From: Phycomyces nitens
Lineage: Eukaryota; Mucoromycota; Mucoromycetes; Mucorales; Phycomycetaceae
Assembly: GCA_022702545.1 (NCBI GenBank)
Contig: JAHRBC010000001.1
Span: 5,766,001 to 5,830,000 of the forward strand
Direction of reading: 5' to 3'
Length of the DNA stretch: 64,000 bases
A program made the position numbers and the translations under genes. The notes below the pieces were generated by a model that was given only the letters and a program-made list of their open reading frames with translations, did not search any database and was not told the DNA's origin. Positions 58,769-64,000 of the stretch are shown piece after piece; position 1 is the stretch's first letter, and each line of letters begins with the position of its first letter.

Positions 58769-61700
58769 TTAGGGTATATTGGCTTGATCTATGCATGTAT
58801 GGAGGAGCTTATGGGTAGAGGTAGTGACGTTGACAGAAATGAAAGGTATGGCATCAAAGATAAATGCCCAATAGGCTCGCCAACCTACCTGTAGGACAGC
58901 ACCAAAAACCTGGGAACTGGGGAGGAAAGGGCCATCGGGAGGAAGCTTTACCTTCGAGAGGGCAGAAAGTACGCTATCTGGCGAAGGAGCGAAAGAAGGA
59001 ATCCAGTGTGAGAGAATATCGGCCCATACCTTCCACATCTTGGGGCAACTTATCAGGAGGTGTTCGGGTGTCTGGTTGGGATGGGAGCATAATCTACAGG
59101 CAGAAGAAGAGACGATGGTGGGCATAATGTGATGGAGTAAGCTTGCAGAAGATATAGATTGATGAAGGAAGCGATACCAGATGTTACGGGAGATATGAGA
59201 GAGTGGAAGGGACCAGAACACTGTCCATTGGGCAGGAGAAAGTTGCGGTGTGGGTGGATCTTTGACAGACTGGATGGAGGAAGGACATTGGTTTCTAAAG
59301 GAGCGGGCTGAGAATTTTTGAATGAATGGAGAAGTAAAGAAGGAGACTTGGAGTGGGAGGGGTGAGGAAACTCCAAGTGGAGTGCTTGGGAGGAGTAGGC
59401 GCGAGAAGAAAGGGTGAAGGGTGATACGGGAAGTATGGATGTCTTGGAGGAATCGGTGGGCTAGCTTACGTCCTGGCGAAAAGGGAGGAATAATCCGAGG
59501 ACAGAGGGAGACGGAGTCGGGTTCATAGGCATAGACATTACCCACAGTCAAAGATGTAAATCCACGGGGTGAAGCATATGAAGCATTATTTGGGCGCCAA
59601 ATGGAGTTGAGTGGGAGGGAGAGACAAGAGGCAACAGACAAATCGCTATCTAGGTGGAAGGGTGGGAGTAGGTCAAAGGCATAAAAGAGAAGATGAAAAG
59701 AGTGGTGGTGGGGGAGGTTCAAGGAAGGACGTAGTAGAGGGAAGAAGAAGAGGAAAAGTGGGTCTGGGGGAGGACGAGAAGACAGTTGGATCATAGATGA
59801 GAGGTGGGAGCGTAGCCATTGGGTAGGAATAGAAGGAGGGGTCGTGCGAGTTTGCAGTAAGGGAATGAGCCAGCGGAATTGCAGTGAAGCTTGTTGTGTG
59901 CGCGGATCTAGTAGTCCAATCCCACCTGAGGACCGTGGTCAGCAGAGGGTGGTATACTTGATGGGTGGAAACATGCGTTGCGTTATGAATTTGCTGACAG
60001 CAGACTGGAGAGATTTAAAGAAAGTAACGGGAAGCCAGACTAGTCGGAGGACATGCCAGAGGGTGGAGAGGATGAGTGTGTTGACTACTGTGGCACGACC
60101 ACGTATGGAGAGAAAGCGTTGTGAGTGAATGTTGAGGGACTGTCGGATAGTGGTGAGGAGTTGTGCGGCAATGTAATTACGCTGGTCAGTAGATTGAAGG
60201 AGTGGATAGCCTAGGTAGATGGCCGGTTTGGGTGAAGTCCGATCGTACCAGGATGTAATTCCAACTTGATGGAAAGGATCTTGCCAGTGAGGGTGTTTGT
60301 CGCCTGACAGTGAGATAGCATGGGTTTTGTGCATATTAATACGGGCGTTGGAGGCCAGACCATAGGTGTGGAGATGATGTTGAAGTCGAGTTAGGTCAGA
60401 TGGGGTATTTAAACAAGCAAAAACATCATCGGCATAGGCGAGAACTTTGAGAGTGAGGGGTGGGTTGGAGTTGGGTGATGTGAAGCCTAAAAAGGCGGGG
60501 TCGGCAAGAATGGAGAGGAGTAGAGGCTCGAGGGCAAAATTGAAAAGAACGGGGGATAGAGGGTCACCTTGTCGTAGGCCGCGAGATTGAAGGATTGGTG
60601 GTGTAAGGTACCCATTGACGTTGGCACGAAGTTTGGTAGAGAAGAACAAGGAAGTGATGGAATCGACAAAGGAGGGAGGAAACTTGTATGTAAGCAGGAC
60701 TTGGGAAAGGAAAGTAGGATGGACACGGTCATAGGCTTTTTCTTGATCCAGTAAAACACCAATGGCAGTCGATTTGGAAGCAATGGCTTGCTCCATGACG
60801 AGCTTGACCAGGAGTCCATTGTCGGCAATAAAGCGAGTAGGAATGAATCCTGTCTGGAATCAAGTAATGACGGATTTGGCAATACGTACCATTCGTGAGT
60901 TGACTAGGCGAGTGAAGACCTTGGCGTCACAGTTAATGAGAGAGATGGGGCGCCAATTCTGAAGGAGGGAGAGGTCGCCTTTCTTAGGGAGGAGGCACAT
61001 ACAGGTATCTAGCCATGAGGAGGGAAAGAGAGAAGAGGTGAGAGCGTCATTGTAGAGGTTAGTGATGAGAGAGGCATATAATGGATGGAAAAAAACGATG
61101 GAAAGGATGGGGTATGGCAGACCATCTGGACCCGGGCTACTAGGTGTAGGGGCACGGGAAACACTGGTTTGTATATCGTCGAGTGTAATGGGGCATATGA
61201 GAGATCGTTGTTGGAGGGTAGTGAGGTGTTTATCGGGGGTTATGTGAGAGAGAAGATGTGATGTGGCAGTGGGGTCAGAAGGGTCGGGAGTGAAGAGGGT
61301 GGAGTAGAAGGCATGTGTGGCTTCTGTCATGTCGGATGGAGTTGTGCATAGTGTGTGTGAATCTGGGTGAGTGAGGGGAGGTATATGGCGTTTTGTTGCA
61401 CGAGTAGCAATGGTTCGTTTGAGGTATCCGGCTGATTTTTTGCCCTGTTCACGCCATTGAAGACCAGAGTGAAGACAGGCGATACTGACAATTTCTTCTT
61501 GAAGTGCAGCGATTTGGCGTTCTAGGGTGGGGAGGACAAATTGACGGACGGCGGGAGGGGGAGAGCTACTGAGGAAGTGATGTCGCTTGCTTTGAAGCTT
61601 TTTCAATTGTTTAGTGCGCCAGGGGACATATTTACCAGAGAAGCGTTTACATGTGCGGGTAACAGTCTGTTTAACGACTTCCCAGTTGTCCTGAGTAGAG

Positions 61701-62533
61701 GAGGTGAGTGTGGGATAAAGAGAGGTGAGGGCTTGATTGAGTGTGCATATGAAGTCGGGATGAGTGGCAAGGAGGGGATTAGCACGGTATAGGCCTTTTC
61801 CATGTGGAAAGTGTCCAAAACTGAAAGTAGCCGAGAGCAGAGCATGGTCGGACCAGGAGGGTGAGACAAAGTCTTTGTTGGCAGAGATGAGAGAAGAGGA
61901 GAAAGAGAGTGGAGCAAAGATGTAGTCGATGGTGGAGACGATAGAGTCATTGCGGCGAAAAGTTGGGAGAGGTAGGTGTTCTGGGTGTGTGTGACAGTCC
62001 ACAAAATTGGATGCATAGAATTCTTGACAGGTAGGGGAGAGAGAGCGAAGGGAGCTTTGGATGTGGAAAGAAAAATTAAAGTCACCAGCAATAAAGAGAC
62101 GCTCAAGTATGTCTGGACGATGTAGAATAGGGAAGGAGTGGAGGTCTTCGAAAAAGGTGCGTCGAGCGGAGTATTGGGTGGCAGGGGCATAGATAACTAT
62201 AACATAGAAAGGAGGGAAGAAGGCAGAGACATGACTTACCTTGGCCAGAATGGCCCGGTCATCTTCGGGTATGGGTATTCGAGTGAGGGTGAGTTGGGGG
62301 TTCATAGATACAATGCCACAGCGGTATGTCCAGAGAGAGGAGTGGGCACGAAATTGAGAGTGAATGACAGTAGAAAGAGAAGGAGTAGTATAGGTTTCTT
62401 GCAAAGCGATAAGATCAGAATTGCATTGGCGAAGGAAACGAATAAATTCAGAGCGGCGAGTGGGGTGAGATACTTTACTGAGACTATTGCAATTGATGGA
62501 TGCAATATTAACATTCAGGGAAAGGGTCAACAT
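58769..62533 (-). pseudogene. LINE ORF2: endonuclease-reverse transcriptase, two in-frame stops
   Basis: A frame of 1255 codons interrupted by TGA at 60860-60862 (after AKSVIT, before FQTGFIPTRFIADNG) and at 59939-59941 (after KYTTLC, before PRSSGGIGLLDP), with the reading frame otherwise continuous. Domains in order: AP endonuclease (INCNSLSK, ALQETYT, IAGDFNFS, STIDYIFA, SWSDHALLSA), linker, reverse transcriptase (LLPKKGDLSLLQNWRPISLINCD, AIGVLLDQEKAYDRV, GLRQGDPLSPVLFNFALEPLL, LAYADDVF), and the C-terminal zf-RVT (WYRFLHQ...CRLCSHPNQTPEHLLISCPKMW). All catalytic motifs remain, so decay is recent. The start ATG at 62531-62533 overlaps the ORF1 stop. Confidence 0.92.
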
Positions 62534-63890
62534 TATTGTTTGGCAAGAGGTTGTTGGGTCGATGCTCCACTGCGAAGCTTCGGAAGGCGAAGGGTTTCGC
62601 CAGTCTTGGAGGTTTTGGGAATGTGGGTTGAGTACATTGCCTTGGCCTTATCAGCCGGAGAGAGGGACGTGGTGGTGGGGACATGCTCAGCCATGGTCAT
62701 GTCAGAGATAGTCTCTGGGGACTCAGGACGATGTGTCTGAGACGTAAAAGTGACAGGACTAGTACTAGGATCAAGATCCAGGCGGATCTCTGGGCTGGAG
62801 GTGTGCTGCTCCTCACTTGGTCTGGTGATCTCAGTCAGGCCATCGACCTGGCCAGGAATGGGAGTGGGCACTTCTTCCTCTGAGCGTTTATGACCTACTG
62901 TCGGCTGGGAGGTGGGTTGGGGCAAAGGTGGGGAAGGATCGGCTTTTTCCAGGGCAGCCATGAGGGCGGGATCCAAATCAAGGGAGTCCTTGTCAAAACT
63001 ATCAATCTCCATGTTGTGGGTTGATGGTTTTGGGTTGGACATGCGTGGGTGGGTGTTTCGAGTGTCTCCCCTGGGGCAGTTTGCTTTGGTGTGACCATTT
63101 TCATGACACAACCAACAGGCACGTTGGGAGGTGGGGCGAGTAGGGCAGTTGGAGCGGTCATGTCCGTCTTCATGACAGTACCGGCACCACACGGGCAGAG
63201 AGCTGGTGAGAACGCGGAAGCCATCGTCAGTGTTCAACCACTGTATGTTATGCGACAGAGGTTCGTAGGAGACCTCCATTTCCTGGTGTTTCGGGGAGAA
63301 GTCTGTAGTATGGCATAGCCAGTGCCGAGGAAGGTGTTGTACTTAGGTTCACGGCAAAGTCCGACATCAAGAATTTGTCCGTAAATGGCTAAACTGCCAC
63401 GAATGCCATCGATGAGCTCTTGTTCATCAAGAGCTGGTAGGCGGGAAAGGAGGAGCTTTTGAATCTGCGTGTCAGCAGTGAGAGCGAGTACTCCACGAAT
63501 AGTGGTATTATGGTCGGGGAAGTGCAAGCCAGTTTGAATGGCTCTCGAGATTGTCGTTCTGTCCAAAGGGGTGAAGTTGGCTTCACAGAGAAGTCGATTT
63601 CCTTCTTTCATAAAGGAAACTAGTCTTCTCGTAGGATATTGCTTGAACAGAAGTTCGAAGCACTTATCGTGTGTCGGGGCAATAGAGGTAACGTCAAAAA
63701 TAACGCTCCCAGGGGAGCGTCCATTGCGCCAAATGCGCGAATGAATAATCTTCGTCTCTCCCTCATTGGAGGGAGAGGGGGTGTCATTATGGACAGCCGA
63801 GATTCGATTCGTTTTGACTACACGCGACCATAGTCGGGTGGAATCAAGAGGGTGAATTTTTTCGTTCGATATGGTAGTAGAGGAAGCCAT
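62533..63890 (-). pseudogene. LINE ORF1: gag-like nucleic-acid-binding protein, frameshifted
   Basis: Starts at 63890 (MASSTTISNEKIHPLDSTRLWSRVV). Near 63300 the frame shifts by one nucleotide: before it reads LGTGYAILQTSP, after it KHQEMEVSYEPLSHNIQWL. The second half has two tandem CCHC zinc knuckles (CRYCHEDGHDRSNC and CWLCHENGHTKANC), typical of ORF1 RNA-binding proteins, then a Ser/Thr/Pro-rich tail ending in TQQPLAKQ. Its TAA stop (62533-62535) shares its last A with the ORF2 ATG. It would package element RNA in the ribonucleoprotein particle. Confidence 0.88.
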
Positions 63891-63891
63891 G

Positions 63892-63918
63892 TATTATTAT
63901 TATTATTATTATTATTAT
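63892..63918. repeat. (ATT)n microsatellite, 5' side of the LINE
   Basis: About nine ATT units directly upstream of the ORF1 start codon, leaving essentially no 5' UTR. Confidence 0.9.
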
Positions 63919-64000
63919 CTATATTCTTAAAATTTTATAAAATTAGAAGTCATGTGATTTACGTTTTTTTTTCTCCCCTCTCTCCTTTCAATTTTTTTTT

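Larger units (their letters stand above)
58583..63893 (-). mobile_element. Near full-length non-LTR retrotransposon (LINE) with ORF1 and ORF2
   Basis: Two overlapping cistrons on the minus strand, a short 3' UTR ending in an A run, and (ATT)n tracts on both sides. Base composition is visibly more GC-rich than the surrounding DNA. ORF1 has CCHC knuckles. ORF2 has APE-type endonuclease, reverse transcriptase and a zf-RVT zinc finger; I see no RNase H domain. The copy is inactive (frameshift in ORF1, two TGA codons in ORF2). It resembles the 5'-truncated fragment at 42590-43272. Confidence 0.92.

Noticed and set aside
1..64000. tRNA, rRNA and CRISPR arrays
   Set aside because: No cloverleaf with A/B boxes, no rRNA core sequence and no regularly spaced identical repeats were seen by eye; a tRNAscan/Infernal run would be decisive.

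Overview
The window is nuclear DNA of a filamentous fungus, most likely an early-diverging Mucoromycota species (Mucorales-like). The evidence is AT-rich intergenic DNA, genes split by many short introns of about 45-120 bp, and a family of genes recognisable by eye: a Cyc8/Ssn6 corepressor, a PKA catalytic subunit, a Rax1-type RGS protein, a tetraspanin, an Rsm1/NIPA-type zinc-finger protein and an SMG8-like NMD factor. The assignment rests on gene style and protein resemblance; no database search was possible. Exon boundaries were deduced by hand from reading frame and splice sites.

Layout. 1-6.4 kb: one F-box/LRR gene and a long gene-poor stretch. 6.47-8.24 kb: a complete but dead Tc1/mariner-like DNA transposon with TIRs and a TA target site. 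9.3-39 kb: the gene-rich core. In order it holds an allantoate-permease-like MFS transporter (+), an Xaa-Pro aminopeptidase/dipeptidase (-), a small low-complexity protein (+), a glutamine synthetase (-), Cyc8/Ssn6 (+), a tetraspanin (-), an EI24/Rrt8-type membrane protein (-), a PKA catalytic subunit (+), a Rax1-like RGS/TM protein (-), an Rsm1/NIPA-type C3HC zinc-finger protein (+), a short SMG8-like protein (+), a PhnP-like metallo-beta-lactamase (-) and a PQ-loop transporter (-). 39-41.8 kb: no gene seen.

42-64 kb is a transposon landscape. A PIF/Harbinger transposase remnant is split by a 5'-truncated LINE with a perfect 15-bp target duplication. Next to it is an LTR-like repeat. Then comes a 14-kb inverted repeat (44069-58026): two near-identical 6.48-kb arms around a 993-bp spacer. 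Each arm holds three copies of a CACTA-ended element (CACTACAAAA termini; 3-bp target duplications where intact), LTR-like DNA and the first exon of a gene whose remaining exons lie in the spacer. The two novel junctions fall exactly on CACTA termini and lack target duplications, which points to alternative (reversed-ends) transposition. The window closes with a near full-length non-LTR retrotransposon (58.58-63.89 kb, minus strand) with gag-like ORF1 and EN-RT ORF2 coupled by a TAATG stop-start overlap. It is inserted between (ATT)n microsatellite tracts and inactivated by a frameshift and two in-frame TGA codons.

Functionally, the core genes are dispersed housekeeping and signalling genes, not a cluster. 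A permease of the allantoate family, a proline-peptide peptidase and glutamine synthetase lie within 7 kb and share a loose nitrogen theme. PKA, Cyc8/Ssn6 and Rax1/RGS are conserved components of nutrient and polarity signalling. The novel material is the CACTA-built palindrome and its uncharacterised element-encoded hydrophobic reading frame.
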